DNA from: VAZQ01 sp963753575
GTDB lineage: Bacteria > Pseudomonadota > Alphaproteobacteria > Rhizobiales > Xanthobacteraceae
Assembly (NCBI GenBank): GCA_963753575.1
Contig: CAVWCR010000003.1
Location: forward strand, 930,001 to 994,000
Length of the DNA: 64,000 nt
Direction: 5' to 3'
Made by a program: the position numbers and the translations under genes. Positions 8,679-17,516 of the stretch are shown piece after piece (positions within the stretch are counted from its first letter, which is position 1; each line of letters begins with the position of its first letter). Below the pieces are notes generated by a model that saw only the letters and a list, made by a program, of their open reading frames with translations, did not search any database and was not told the origin of the DNA.

Positions 8679-9347
8679 ATGCGCGGACGATTCATCACGT
8701 TCGAGGGGGGCGAGGGGACCGGCAAGTCGACCCAGGCCGCCCTGCTGGCGCAGCGGCTGCGGGCGCTCGGTATCGCGGTCACGCTTACGCGCGAGCCTGG
8801 CGGTTCGCCCGGGGCCGAGATCATCCGCCACGTCATTCTCTCGGGCGCTGCCAAGCCGCTTGGGCCGGACGCCGAAGCGATCCTGTTTGCGGCGGCGCGC
8901 GATGATCATATCCGCCAAACCATCATGCCCGCGCTCGAGCGCGGGCGCTGGGTCGTGAGCGATCGGTTCACCGATTCAACCCGTGTCTATCAGGGCGCGC
9001 TCGGCAATGTGGACCAGAAACTGATCCGTGGCCTCGAGCGGGTCACGGTCGGCGATCTCAAGCCTGACATCACCTTCATCCTCGACGTGCCGACCGAGGT
9101 TGGCCTCGCGCGCGCCAAGGGACGGCGCGGGGAGGGCGTTGCCGACCGGTTCGAGCGGGAGTCGCCTGACTTTCACGAGAAGCTGCGCGAGGCATTCCGC
9201 CTGCTGGCGATGAGCGAGCCGGACCGCTGCGTGCTGATCGATGCCGACGCGACGACGACGTCCATCGCCGAGCGGATCTGGAAGGTTGTCACCGATCGCC
9301 TCGATCCCGCCACCGCTCCGATCACGATCGAGGACGTGGCGTCGTGA
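8679..9347 (+). CDS. tmk: Thymidylate kinase (dTMP kinase)
   Basis: Phosphorylates dTMP to dTDP for DNA synthesis. The P-loop GGEGTGKST is at residues 10-18, the TREPGG motif follows at about 36-41, and the DR of VVSDRFTDS sits near residue 95. At 222 residues it has normal family length. The start ATG at 8679 puts the P-loop at the usual distance. Its last codons overlap the GTG start of holB by 4 bp (GTGA), so the two are translationally coupled. The tmk-holB-metG-tatD-MBL order is common in alphaproteobacteria. Confidence 0.95.
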   Translation: MRGRFITFEGGEGTGKSTQAALLAQRLRALGIAVTLTREPGGSPGAEIIRHVILSGAAKPLGPDAEAILFAAARDDHIRQTIMPALERGRWVVSDRFTDSTRVYQGALGNVDQKLIRGLERVTVGDLKPDITFILDVPTEVGLARAKGRRGEGVADRFERESPDFHEKLREAFRLLAMSEPDRCVLIDADATTTSIAERIWKVVTDRLDPATAPITIEDVAS

Positions 9348-10387
9348 GCGCCGGCGATTCCGAAGGTCGCGATGAGGTTGAGCCGCCGCATCCGCGCGAG
9401 ACCACCGTGCTGTTCGGTCACGCGGAGGCCGAGCAGGCATTGCGCGAGGCCTATCGCAGCGGCCGCATTCCGCACGCGTGGCTGATCGGCGGCCCGCCCG
9501 GCATCGGCAAGGCGACGCTGGCCTATCGGATGGCGCGTTTCGTTCTGGCCAATCCCGATCCAACTGCGCGCTCGCTATCTGAGGCAACCTCACTGGCGCT
9601 GCCGGACGGCGATCGCACCGTGCGGCGCATTGCTGCCCGGGGGCATCCTGACCTCCTGGTGCTGGAGCGCAGTGTCAACGAGAAGACCGGCAAGCTCTAT
9701 ACCGTGATCCGGGTTGACGACGTGCGCCGGACCGTGCCGTTTTTCGGGTCGACGGCGGGCGAGGGGGGCTGGCGGGTCAGCATCGTCGATACCGCCGACG
9801 AGCTGCAATATCCGCAGGCGGCGAACGCGCTTCTGAAAATCCTGGAAGAGCCGCCGCCCAACGCTCTCTTGCTGCTCATCAGTCACGCGCCGGCGCGACT
9901 CCTGCCGACCATCCGCTCGCGCTGCCGCCGCCTGCAGCTGCGGCCGCTTTCCGAATCCGATGTCGCGCGCGGCACCGCCGCCGCACTCGGCCGCGACGCC
10001 GGCGAGCCCGAGCTGCGCGAGGCTGCCGCGCTTTCGGAAGGCAGCATCGGGCGTGCCTTGATGCTGCTCGAAGGCACCGCGCTCACGTTGCGCAAGCGCG
10101 TCGTCGATCTGCTCGAGCGTCTGCCCGATGTCGATCCGCAAGCCTTGCACGCGCTCGGCGACGCGCTCGGCGGCTTCGAGCCGCAGCGGCTCGCAAGTTT
10201 CATCGACGCCGTTAACGAATGGCTGGCCGTAAGTCTTACATCGGCCAAGCCCGGCCGGATGGTGCGTATCGCGGATGCCTGGGAAAAGGTCAACGAAGCG
10301 GCGCGCAACGCCGACGAATACAATCTGGAGCGGAAGCCGCTGGTGTTCTCGGTGTTCGGCTGGCTGGCGGAAGCCGCCCGCCCCTGA
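9344..10387 (+). CDS. holB: DNA polymerase III delta-prime subunit
   Basis: Clamp-loader subunit that helps open the beta clamp. An AAA+ domain opens with a Walker A GGPPGIGKAT at about residues 49-58. A later NALLKILEEPPPNALLLLISH segment and a SRC motif (TIRSRCRRL) are hallmarks of delta-prime and its gamma/tau relatives. The zinc-binding cysteine cluster of many clamp-loader subunits is not visible. The GTG start overlaps the tmk stop. The 347-residue length is typical. Confidence 0.93.
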   Translation: MSAGDSEGRDEVEPPHPRETTVLFGHAEAEQALREAYRSGRIPHAWLIGGPPGIGKATLAYRMARFVLANPDPTARSLSEATSLALPDGDRTVRRIAARGHPDLLVLERSVNEKTGKLYTVIRVDDVRRTVPFFGSTAGEGGWRVSIVDTADELQYPQAANALLKILEEPPPNALLLLISHAPARLLPTIRSRCRRLQLRPLSESDVARGTAAALGRDAGEPELREAAALSEGSIGRALMLLEGTALTLRKRVVDLLERLPDVDPQALHALGDALGGFEPQRLASFIDAVNEWLAVSLTSAKPGRMVRIADAWEKVNEAARNADEYNLERKPLVFSVFGWLAEAARP

Positions 10388-10439
10388 GGGTTAATCTTGC
10401 GGCCGCCGCGCCCGGTTGATACCTATCGCCCGACGCGTC

Positions 10440-10462
10440 ATGGCCGGGCCCTTCCCGGCCAT
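10440..10462. repeat. 23-bp palindrome ahead of metG
   Basis: ATGGCCGGG and CCCGGCCAT arms flank a 5-bp centre. A near-identical palindrome lies at 15208-15230, between convergent genes. Here it sits in the 109-bp holB-metG gap, so it may be an attenuating hairpin or just a repeat copy. Confidence 0.5.
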
Positions 10463-10496
10463 CTATGTCTTTGAATTATCGGAAGCTTTATCTGCT

Positions 10497-12089
10497 ATGG
10501 CCGATCAGCCCCGCTACTATGTCACCACGGCCATCTCCTACCCCAACGCCGTGCCGCACATCGGTCACGCCTACGAAGCAATCGCGACTGACGCGATCGC
10601 CCGTTTCATGCGGCTCGATGGCTACGACGTGTTCTTCCTGACCGGCACCGACGAGCACGGCATTAAGATGCTGCAGACCGCTGCCAAGGAGCATCTCACG
10701 CCGCAACAGCTGATCGAGCGTACCGTGCCGCGGTTCCAGGCCATGGTCGAGCGCATGAACTGCTCGAACGATGACTACATCCGCACTACGGAGGAGCGTC
10801 ACTATCGCTCGTCGGAAGGCATTTGGCGGCGGATGGAGGCTGCGGGCGACATCTATCTCGACAAATATTCCGGCTGGTACTCGGTCCGCGATGAGGCCTA
10901 CTACGACGAGGACGAGACGCGCCTCGACGAGAAAGGCGTGCGCCTCGGACCGCAGGGCACGCCGGTCGAGTGGGTCGAGGAGGAGAGTTACTTCTTCCGG
11001 CTCTCGGCCTATCAGCAGAAGCTCATCGACCTTTACGAACAGCACCCGGACTTCGTGCTGCCGAAGGAGCGGCTGAACGAGGTCGCAAGCTTCGTGCGCC
11101 GCGGCCTGCGGGATCTCTCGATCTCGCGCACCACGTTCGACTGGGGCATTCCGGTGCCGGCCACCGACCCGCAGGGGCGCCCACGCACGACCAACGCCAA
11201 GCACGTCATGTATGTGTGGGTCGACGCGCTGACGAACTACATCACCGCGGTCGGCTTCCCGGATACCGATTCGCCCAAGTTCCGCCGCTACTGGCCGGCC
11301 GATCTGCATGTCATCGGCAAGGACATCACGCGCTTCCACGCGGTGTATTGGCCCGCCTTCCTGATGTCGGCCGGCATCGAAGTGCCGCGGCGGATCTTCT
11401 CCCACGGGTTTCTGTTCAACCGCGGAGAAAAGATGTCGAAGTCGGTCGGCAACGTGATCGATCCGTTTGCGCTCGCCGATGCGTATGGGGTCGATCAGCT
11501 GCGCTATTTTCTGCTGCGCGAAGTGCCCTTCGGCCAGGACGGAACCTACAGCCACGAGGCGATCGTCAATCGCATCAACGCCGACCTCTCCAACGATCTC
11601 GGCAACCTGGCGCAGCGCTCGCTCACCATGGTGGCGCGACAGTTGGGCGGCGCATTGCGTGCCCCCGGCGCCTTCAGCGAGGCCGACAAGACTATCCTGG
11701 CGTCAGCCGACGCGACGGTGGCCAAGGCGCGCGAAGCCATGAAGACGCAGCAACTCCACCAGGTGCTCAATGCTGCCTGGGCCGTGGTGGCAGACGCCAA
11801 TCGCTACTTCGCCGGCGAAGCGCCCTGGGCACTCGCCAAGACCGATCCGGCGCGGCAAGGCACGGTGCTCTATGTCACGGCGGAAGTGATCCGGCAGGTT
11901 GCCATCCTGGCGCAGCCGTTCATGCCGGCCTCCGCCGGCAAGCTCCTTGACCTCTTGGCCATTCCGGAGACCGAGCGTGACTTTGCGGCGCTCGGCGGCG
12001 GCCAGCGTATCGCCTCCGGGGTCGCGCTGCCGGCGCCGGCGCCGGTCTTTCCGCGCTACGTCGACAGCGCCGGCAGTGCGCAGGGTTGA
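10497..12089 (+). CDS. metG: Methionyl-tRNA synthetase
   Basis: Charges tRNA(Met). The class I signatures are present: PHIGH at residues 20-24 and KMSKS at 312-316. The anticodon-binding helical domain follows. There is no C-terminal tRNA-binding (EMAP-like) extension, and at 530 residues it matches the short MetG form usual in alphaproteobacteria. I chose the ATG at 10497. The frame is open back to 10416, but that extension runs through the 23-bp palindrome at 10440-10462 and has no family counterpart. It lies between holB and tatD. Confidence 0.95.
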   Translation: MADQPRYYVTTAISYPNAVPHIGHAYEAIATDAIARFMRLDGYDVFFLTGTDEHGIKMLQTAAKEHLTPQQLIERTVPRFQAMVERMNCSNDDYIRTTEERHYRSSEGIWRRMEAAGDIYLDKYSGWYSVRDEAYYDEDETRLDEKGVRLGPQGTPVEWVEEESYFFRLSAYQQKLIDLYEQHPDFVLPKERLNEVASFVRRGLRDLSISRTTFDWGIPVPATDPQGRPRTTNAKHVMYVWVDALTNYITAVGFPDTDSPKFRRYWPADLHVIGKDITRFHAVYWPAFLMSAGIEVPRRIFSHGFLFNRGEKMSKSVGNVIDPFALADAYGVDQLRYFLLREVPFGQDGTYSHEAIVNRINADLSNDLGNLAQRSLTMVARQLGGALRAPGAFSEADKTILASADATVAKAREAMKTQQLHQVLNAAWAVVADANRYFAGEAPWALAKTDPARQGTVLYVTAEVIRQVAILAQPFMPASAGKLLDLLAIPETERDFAALGGGQRIASGVALPAPAPVFPRYVDSAGSAQG

Positions 12090-12093
12090 GCAC

Positions 12094-12915
12094 ATGCTGG
12101 TCGACAGCCATTGCCATCTGGATTTTCCCGACTTCGGCGACGAGCTCGACGCCGTGGTTGGCCGCGCGCGGGCGGCCGGCGTTGGGCGCGTTGTCACGAT
12201 CTCGACGCGCATGAAACGGCGCGCCGATCTCCTCGCCATCGCGGAGCGCTTCCCGGATGTTTTCTGTTCGATCGGCACCCATCCGCACCAGGCGCACGAG
12301 GAGCTCGACATATCGGTCGATCAGATCGTGCGCTTCGCCGATCATCCCAAGACGGTCGCCATCGGCGAGGCGGGCCTCGACTATCATTATGACTATAGCC
12401 CACGCGATGCGCAGGAGCGCGGTTTCCGCAATCACATCGCGGCCGCGCGCGCGACCGGGCTTCCGCTGGTGATCCATTCGCGCAACGCCGACGACGATAT
12501 GGCGAAAATTCTGGAACAGGAAATGGGGAAGGGCGCCTTCCCGGCTGTCCTGCATTGCTTCACCGGCGGCCGCGAGCTTGCTGAGCGCGCGATTGCGCTT
12601 GGCCTCTACATCTCCTTCACCGGCATCGTGACGTTCAAAAAATCCGACGAGCTGCGCGCGATCGCGGCCGCGCTGCCGGACGAGCGCTTCCTCGTCGAGA
12701 CCGATGCGCCTTACCTGGCACCCGGACCATATCGCGGCAAGCGCAACGAGCCGGCCTACGTGGTCGAAACCGCCAAGGTTCTGGCCGACGTGCGCGGCCA
12801 GACGCCCGAGCAGATCGCCCAGCAGACGACTGAGAATTTCTTTCGGCTGTTCAACAAGGTCCCGCGTGCATTGGCAGCCGAGCCTGCAGCCGCGGCCAGC
12901 GCGTTGAACCCTTAA
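12094..12915 (+). CDS. tatD: TatD-family metal-dependent hydrolase
   Basis: TIM-barrel amidohydrolase-type nuclease. The metal-binding H-x-H is at the extreme N-terminus (DSHCHLDF). A GEAGLDYHY strand and the late LVETDAPYLAP segment are typical of TatD/YcfH proteins. TatD relatives have 3'-5' exonuclease or D-aminoacyl-tRNA deacylase activity in different species, so the substrate is open. At 273 residues the length is usual. It starts 5 bp after the metG stop, and the MBL gene starts 4 bp after its own stop, so this is one transcription unit. Confidence 0.9.
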   Translation: MLVDSHCHLDFPDFGDELDAVVGRARAAGVGRVVTISTRMKRRADLLAIAERFPDVFCSIGTHPHQAHEELDISVDQIVRFADHPKTVAIGEAGLDYHYDYSPRDAQERGFRNHIAAARATGLPLVIHSRNADDDMAKILEQEMGKGAFPAVLHCFTGGRELAERAIALGLYISFTGIVTFKKSDELRAIAAALPDERFLVETDAPYLAPGPYRGKRNEPAYVVETAKVLADVRGQTPEQIAQQTTENFFRLFNKVPRALAAEPAAAASALNP

Positions 12916-12918
12916 CGC

Positions 12919-13731
12919 ATGCCGCTGAAGTTCACCATTCTGGGATGCGGATCCTCCGGCGGCGTGCCGCGACCAGGGCTTGGCTGGGGTGATTGCAATC
13001 CGAACAACCCCAAGAACCGCCGCCGCCGCACATCGCTGCTGGTGGAACGGCGCAATGGCTCGGGCACCACCCGCGCGCTCGTCGACACGTCACCCGATCT
13101 GCGCGAGCAACTGCTCGATGCCAACGTCGACTGGGTCGAAGCCGTGCTCTATACGCACGAACATGCCGATCATACCCACGGCATCGACGACCTGCGCGGC
13201 CTGTTCATCCATCGCCGAAAGCGCGTGCCGATCTATGTCGACGAACACACGGCCCGCTCTCTGCACCACCGTTTCGGCTATTGCTTTGCGGCGCCGCCCG
13301 GCAGCGAATATCCGCCGATCGCGCGCGAGCATCGCATGGCCGCCGGCGAACCGGTGACCATCGAAGGGGCAGGGGGCGCCATCACGGCGCTGCCGATCCT
13401 GCAGGAGCATGGCGACATCAGCTCGCTCGGATTTCGCTTCGGCCGCCTCGCCTACTCCTGCGACCTGATCCGGCTGCCGCCCGAGAGCCTCGCCGCGCTC
13501 GCCGGCCTCGACGTCTGGATCGTTGACGCGCTGCGCTACCGGCCGCACCCGTCCCATCTGTGCGTCGACGAGACGCTCGGCCTGATCGAGACGCTCAAGC
13601 CGAAGCGCGCAATCCTGACCAACATGCATTCCGACCTGGACTACGACGAGCTGCGCGCGCGGCTGCCGGCCCATGTCGAGCCAGCCTATGATGGTCTGAG
13701 CATCGAATTGCCGGATACCGACGACGCCTGA
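12919..13731 (+). CDS. MBL-fold metallo-hydrolase, PhnP-like
   Basis: Metallo-beta-lactamase fold with the metal motif T79-H-E-H-A-D-H85, preceded by GCGSSGGVPRPGLGWG, which is characteristic of the PhnP / cyclic-phosphodiesterase branch. PhnP hydrolyses ribosyl cyclic phosphate in phosphonate breakdown, but no phn genes are here. The constant pairing with TatD in alphaproteobacteria suggests a nucleic-acid or nucleotide substrate (inference). No signal peptide, so cytoplasmic. Confidence 0.85.
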   Translation: MPLKFTILGCGSSGGVPRPGLGWGDCNPNNPKNRRRRTSLLVERRNGSGTTRALVDTSPDLREQLLDANVDWVEAVLYTHEHADHTHGIDDLRGLFIHRRKRVPIYVDEHTARSLHHRFGYCFAAPPGSEYPPIAREHRMAAGEPVTIEGAGGAITALPILQEHGDISSLGFRFGRLAYSCDLIRLPPESLAALAGLDVWIVDALRYRPHPSHLCVDETLGLIETLKPKRAILTNMHSDLDYDELRARLPAHVEPAYDGLSIELPDTDDA

Positions 13732-13927
13732 AGCGCGCCGTGCCGGACTGTGATCAGCCGAAAAACTCCTGCCGGATACGGTTGCCGTAAGGCGCCGCGG
13801 CGTGTCCTGGGCAGCCTTCGGGCCGTCCTGGTCAGCTTTCCCGCAGGCCATGCCGGATCCTGCCAGCCCGGCGTTCCAAAAGGCCGCGGCGACGGCCAAA
13901 AGCCCGCAACAACAGGCCACATTCCAA

Positions 13928-13943
13928 TATATTCCATAATATA
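13928..13943. promoter_or_regulatory. Candidate operator or promoter element upstream of dps
   Basis: The gene-free stretch 13732-14080 is GC-rich except for one AT island. In it TATATT-CCAT-AATATA forms a perfect 6-4-6 inverted repeat about 140 bp before the dps start. It could be a regulator site for an iron or peroxide response, or part of a promoter. I see nothing else convincing in this gap. Confidence 0.35.
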
Positions 13944-14080
13944 CCTTATGCGAATCATCGCCACGGGGCTGGCTTTTCGAGCCTTGGGAACCTTGCTCCC
14001 AGAGCGGCGTTGGAAAGCCATAGCGGCTCGCTGTTGCGCGGGCCCCTAAGGCAATCCCCCAACCCCCACGAGGTGACCCC

Positions 14081-14620
14081 GTGAACACCAAGCTCAAGGA
14101 GCTGAAGGAACACAGCATTGCGCCTGCGTTGCAGACGCCGACCGACCTCTCGCACGAAGCCATGCGCGAGGTATCGCAAGCGCTCAACGGGCTGCTGGCC
14201 GACACCTTCGCGCTTTATGTCAAAACCAAGAATTTTCATTGGCACGTCAGCGGCCCGCATTTCCGGAGCTACCATCTGTTGCTGGATGAGCAGGCTGCCT
14301 CGGTCGAGAAGTCCATTGACGAGCTTGCGGAGCGGGTTCGCAAGATCGGCGGCACCACCATCCGCTCTATCGGGCATATCGCCAAGCTGCAGCGGATCGA
14401 GGACAACGATGAGGAGTTCGTCACGCCGACCGACATGGTCCTGGAACTGATGAACGACAACAAGGCCGTGATACGTAGCCTGCGCGAGGCGCACGAGGTC
14501 GCAGACAAGCACGACGACGTCGGCACCACGAGCCTGATCGAGACGTTCATCGACGACGCCGAGAAGCGCTGCTGGTTCCTGTTCGAGACGTCGCGCGAGC
14601 GCGAGAAGGGCGGGCATTAG
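14081..14620 (+). CDS. dps: Dps-family DNA-protecting ferritin-like protein
   Basis: Ferritin-like dodecamer that oxidises and stores iron and can coat DNA under stress. The ferroxidase-site signature KNFHWHVSGPHF begins at K50 (H53, W54 and H55 visible), followed about 20 residues later by DEQAASVEKSIDE. At 179 residues it has Dps length. The start is a GTG at 14081 with GAGGT 7 bases upstream. It stands alone, with an AT-rich inverted repeat 140 bp upstream, consistent with regulated expression. Confidence 0.92.
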   Translation: MNTKLKELKEHSIAPALQTPTDLSHEAMREVSQALNGLLADTFALYVKTKNFHWHVSGPHFRSYHLLLDEQAASVEKSIDELAERVRKIGGTTIRSIGHIAKLQRIEDNDEEFVTPTDMVLELMNDNKAVIRSLREAHEVADKHDDVGTTSLIETFIDDAEKRCWFLFETSREREKGGH

Positions 14621-14758
14621 GGCTAGGACCGTGAGCCTTGCGGGTCCTCACTTCCCTTCCCCGGGCCTGCTGTCCGAGCGCCGGCTCCGCTGCTATGGTG
14701 GTACGTCCCGAAGCCGGAGAAGCTTCGGGCGTGCAATCATGCAAGGGAGGACACGGCC

Positions 14759-15169
14759 ATGGTTTGGCGAGGTTTGGCGTTGGCGATCATGGTTCTGGGC
14801 GCATCAGGCGAAGCGGGTGCACAGGAACTCGACTACGCAGTGTTCAAGGCCACGGTTCAGCCGATCTTTATCACCAAGCGCCCAGGCTATACGCGTTGCG
14901 TCGTGTGCCATGGCGGCGCCAACAATGCGTTCAGGCTGCAGCGGTTGGCGCCCGGCGCCACCGGCTTTAACGAGGAACAGTCGCGCAAGAACTTCGAGAC
15001 CGTGTCGCGCCTGGTGGTGCCGGGGCGGCCGGACGACAGCCGGCTGTTGATCTATCCGCTGGTGCCGCAGGAAGGTGGAGCCGCCTACCACTCGGGCGGC
15101 CGGCAATGGCCGACCAAGAAGGATCCCAATTGGCAGGCGATTGCGCGCTGGGTCAACGGGCAGAAATAA
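14759..15169 (+). CDS. Secreted single-haem cytochrome c-like protein, 136 aa
   Basis: A signal peptide (about 1-22, ending GEAGAQ) is followed by one haem-attachment motif C47-V-V-C-H51. The sequence VQPIFITKRPGYTRCVVCHGG resembles the short domain found in planctomycete-type cytochrome c proteins rather than class I cytochromes. A clear distal methionine is not obvious. It would act in the periplasm as an electron carrier or haem-binding accessory. It converges with a secreted YVTN beta-propeller gene 115 bp away. That combination occurs around periplasmic dehydrogenases, but no such enzyme is present here. Confidence 0.7.
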   Translation: MVWRGLALAIMVLGASGEAGAQELDYAVFKATVQPIFITKRPGYTRCVVCHGGANNAFRLQRLAPGATGFNEEQSRKNFETVSRLVVPGRPDDSRLLIYPLVPQEGGAAYHSGGRQWPTKKDPNWQAIARWVNGQK

Positions 15170-15207
15170 TACCGACCCGTCGCCACGATGGACAAACTAT
15201 CCGCGCC

Positions 15208-15230
15208 ATGGCCGGGCTTGTCCCGGCCAT
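15208..15230. terminator. Palindrome between convergent genes, likely bidirectional terminator
   Basis: ATGGCCGGG and CCCGGCCAT arms surround a CTTGT centre. It lies between the stop of the haem protein at 15169 and the stop of the beta-propeller gene at 15285. It is nearly identical to the palindrome at 10440-10462, so it is also a dispersed repeat. Confidence 0.45.
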
Positions 15231-15284
15231 CCACGTCACGAGAAGAGGAGCCCCCTCTCCTCGTTTGCATTGTGTCCGCAGCGA

Positions 15285-16346
15285 TCAGGGCGCAACCAGC
15301 GTGTTGATGCGCTTGGGGGCTTGACCGACCTTGATGACGGCCGTCAGCTTCATCGCCTGCGTGTCGATCGCCGAGACCGAATTGTCCGCCGCGTTGGAGA
15401 CATAGACCTGCTTGCTGTCGGGCGTGAAGGTGACCCAGTTCGGCACCGCTGCCATCGGCTCGCGGCCGGGAACCTTGATCTGAGGCAGCGCTACACGCCC
15501 GATCGGCTTGAGGTCGGGCAGTGAGTAGGCCACGATCGCATTGGCGAGGATGCTGGTGACCCACAGGGTCTTTCCGTCAGGCGCGACGCCCAGACCGTGA
15601 GAGGGTGAGTCCAGCCGATGATGGATCACATCCACGCCGCCGTCCGTGGGCAGCTCGATCTTGTCCACCACCTTGCGTGACGCAAAATCGATCACCAGAA
15701 AGCCGTTGAGTTGGGACACCTGGGCGAACACGCGCTTGGTCGAGCCGTCCGGGTTGGCCTCGATCGTCATCGGGCGGACGCCCTTGCCGAGATTGAGCTC
15801 CCAGGCGATCTCTTCCTTGGCCAGATCGACCACGGTGAACATGCTGGTGCGGGTCGAACCCATGATAGCGAACTTGCTGTCCGGGGTGACATAGGTGTTG
15901 TGCAGGCGGCCCTTGGTCAGGATGCTGACTTTGCGCTCGAGGTTGACCGGGTCGATGATGTCGAGCGCGCCCGGGTCCTGGGCGATAGCGACCACGATCC
16001 GGCCGTCCCTGGCGACTGAGATATTGTTGGGACGGCCGCTGAGTACGACTTTCTTGAGGAGCTTGCCGGTCTTCTGGTCGAAGACGTCGAGCGTGTGGTC
16101 GGCCTCGTTGCTGGCGTAGACCCGCGTGCCATCCGGCGAGAAGTTTATGCCGTGCGCGCCCTCGATCCCCTGGATGGTGGATACGACCTTGTTGCTCGAC
16201 GGATCGACGACATCAATCTTGTCGCCGCCGCTATTGGTGACGTAGACACGGACGGTCGCGGCAGTAGCCGGTGGTGCGGCAACGGCGAGCAGCATGCCGA
16301 TGCTGGCGGTGGAGGCCAGCAGAGTCCGAGCGATATTGGTGGTCAT
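15285..16346 (-). CDS. Secreted YVTN-type beta-propeller protein, 353 aa
   Basis: A signal peptide (about 1-30, ending PATA-A) precedes seven repeated blades with the YVTN/YVSN signature. Examples are VRVYVTNSGGDKIDVVD, RVYASNEADHTLDVFD, and near the end KQVYVSNAADNSVSAIDT. Such periplasmic propellers (YncE-like, or quinohemoprotein-associated) are scaffolds or ligand sensors, and no catalytic residues can be assigned. The start is the ATG whose complement is at 16344-16346. It is divergent from mazG and convergent with the one-haem protein. Confidence 0.82.
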   Translation of the reverse strand: MTTNIARTLLASTASIGMLLAVAAPPATAATVRVYVTNSGGDKIDVVDPSSNKVVSTIQGIEGAHGINFSPDGTRVYASNEADHTLDVFDQKTGKLLKKVVLSGRPNNISVARDGRIVVAIAQDPGALDIIDPVNLERKVSILTKGRLHNTYVTPDSKFAIMGSTRTSMFTVVDLAKEEIAWELNLGKGVRPMTIEANPDGSTKRVFAQVSQLNGFLVIDFASRKVVDKIELPTDGGVDVIHHRLDSPSHGLGVAPDGKTLWVTSILANAIVAYSLPDLKPIGRVALPQIKVPGREPMAAVPNWVTFTPDSKQVYVSNAADNSVSAIDTQAMKLTAVIKVGQAPKRINTLVAP

Positions 16347-16492
16347 GGCGCTTCTCCCTGGGTCTTGTTGTTTGTGCCGAAGTGTAGCCGCGCGCGTGAG
16401 TGCTGTTCAATCGGGGGCGCGCTGGTTTCGCAAACTCCTTGGCGAGTGCCGCTGTTTTGGTCTAAAGGACGGATAATGCAGGGACTTTCTCG

Positions 16493-17290
16493 ATGAAAGC
16501 ATCGCGCGATATCGCCCGTCTGATCGAAATCATGGCGGCGCTGCGCGCGCCGGGATCCGGTTGCCCCTGGGACCTGGAGCAGGACTTCGCGACGATCGCG
16601 CCCTATACGCTTGAGGAGGCCTATGAGGTTGCGGATGCGATCGCGCGCGGCGATCTCGCGGATCTGCGCGAAGAGTTGGGCGACCTGCTGCTGCAGGTCG
16701 TGTTTCATGCGCGCATGGCGCAGGAGCAAGGCGCGTTCGATTTTGGCGACGTCGTGCAGACGATCACCGAGAAGCTGTTGCGGCGCCATCCGCACATGTT
16801 CGGCGAGGCGCGCGGGCTGAGCCCGGACGAGGTCAAGGAGCTGTGGGACCGCATCAAGCGCGAGGAGAAGGCGGGCAAGCAAGCCCAGGAGCCCGCCGGC
16901 GCGCTGGCGGGCGTTCCAGTCAACCTGCCTGCCCTCACCCGCGCCCTCAAGCTGCAGCAGAAGGCCGGCAAGGTCGGCTTTGACTGGAACGATCCGATGG
17001 CGGTACTGGCGAAAATCCGCGAGGAAGCCGATGAGATCGAAGCAGCGATCCGCTCAGGCGAGAGCAAGGACGCGGGCGCCGAAGCCGGTGATCTCCTGTT
17101 CGCGGTCGTCAATCTTGCGCGCCATGTGGATGCCGATCCGGAAGCCGTGCTGCGCGCGACCAATCAGAAGTTCGAGCGCCGCTTTGCCTCGATCGAGCGG
17201 GCGCTGGCTGCGCGCGGAAAGACACCGAGCGAGTCAACGCTGGCGGAGATGGATGCGCTGTGGGACGAAGCCAAGGCGGCGGAGAAATAG
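16493..17290 (+). CDS. mazG: Nucleoside triphosphate pyrophosphohydrolase MazG
   Basis: Hydrolyses NTPs and dNTPs to the monophosphate plus pyrophosphate, a nucleotide-pool cleaning role. Two MazG helical domains are visible. The first, at about 20-120, has WDLEQDFATIAPYTLEEAYE and a metal-binding ELGDLLLQVVFHA. The second, at about 150-245, has EAGDLLFAVVNLARH. At 265 residues it matches E. coli-type MazG. The ATG at 16493 places the first domain properly. It lies alone, divergent from the beta-propeller gene. Confidence 0.93.
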   Translation: MKASRDIARLIEIMAALRAPGSGCPWDLEQDFATIAPYTLEEAYEVADAIARGDLADLREELGDLLLQVVFHARMAQEQGAFDFGDVVQTITEKLLRRHPHMFGEARGLSPDEVKELWDRIKREEKAGKQAQEPAGALAGVPVNLPALTRALKLQQKAGKVGFDWNDPMAVLAKIREEADEIEAAIRSGESKDAGAEAGDLLFAVVNLARHVDADPEAVLRATNQKFERRFASIERALAARGKTPSESTLAEMDALWDEAKAAEK

Positions 17291-17325
17291 CTCCCACTGC
17301 AATCCGTCCGCGCCGTGTTGTAGTT

Positions 17326-17492
17326 GTAGGGTGGGCAAAGGCGGTGGCAGCGCCCTTCCGTGCAGGCAAAGTCTCTCGTGCGCCGTGCCCACGCGTTCTT
17401 GGTTGTTTGAACCGATCTGTTGAGGTGGGCACGGCGCTGCGTTTGCAAATTGGAGAGCGCGTGCATGCAGACCGCGCCTTTGCCCACCCTAC
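17326..17492. repeat. 167-bp nested inverted-repeat element, copy 1
   Basis: Outer arms GTAGGGTGGGCAAAGGC and GCCTTTGCCCACCCTAC enclose an inner pair built on GCGCCGTGCCCAC / GTGGGCACGGCGC. A second copy with the same plan is at 61372-61534. It fills most of the 226-bp gap between mazG and the substrate-binding gene. No open reading frame of note; it resembles a non-autonomous repeat (MITE or REP type). Confidence 0.8.
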
Positions 17493-17516
17493 GGCCTCGC
17501 TGTGCCCAGACCAGGA

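Noticed and set aside
10416..10496. N-terminal extension of metG
   Set aside because: It reads through a palindromic repeat and has no counterpart in the family.
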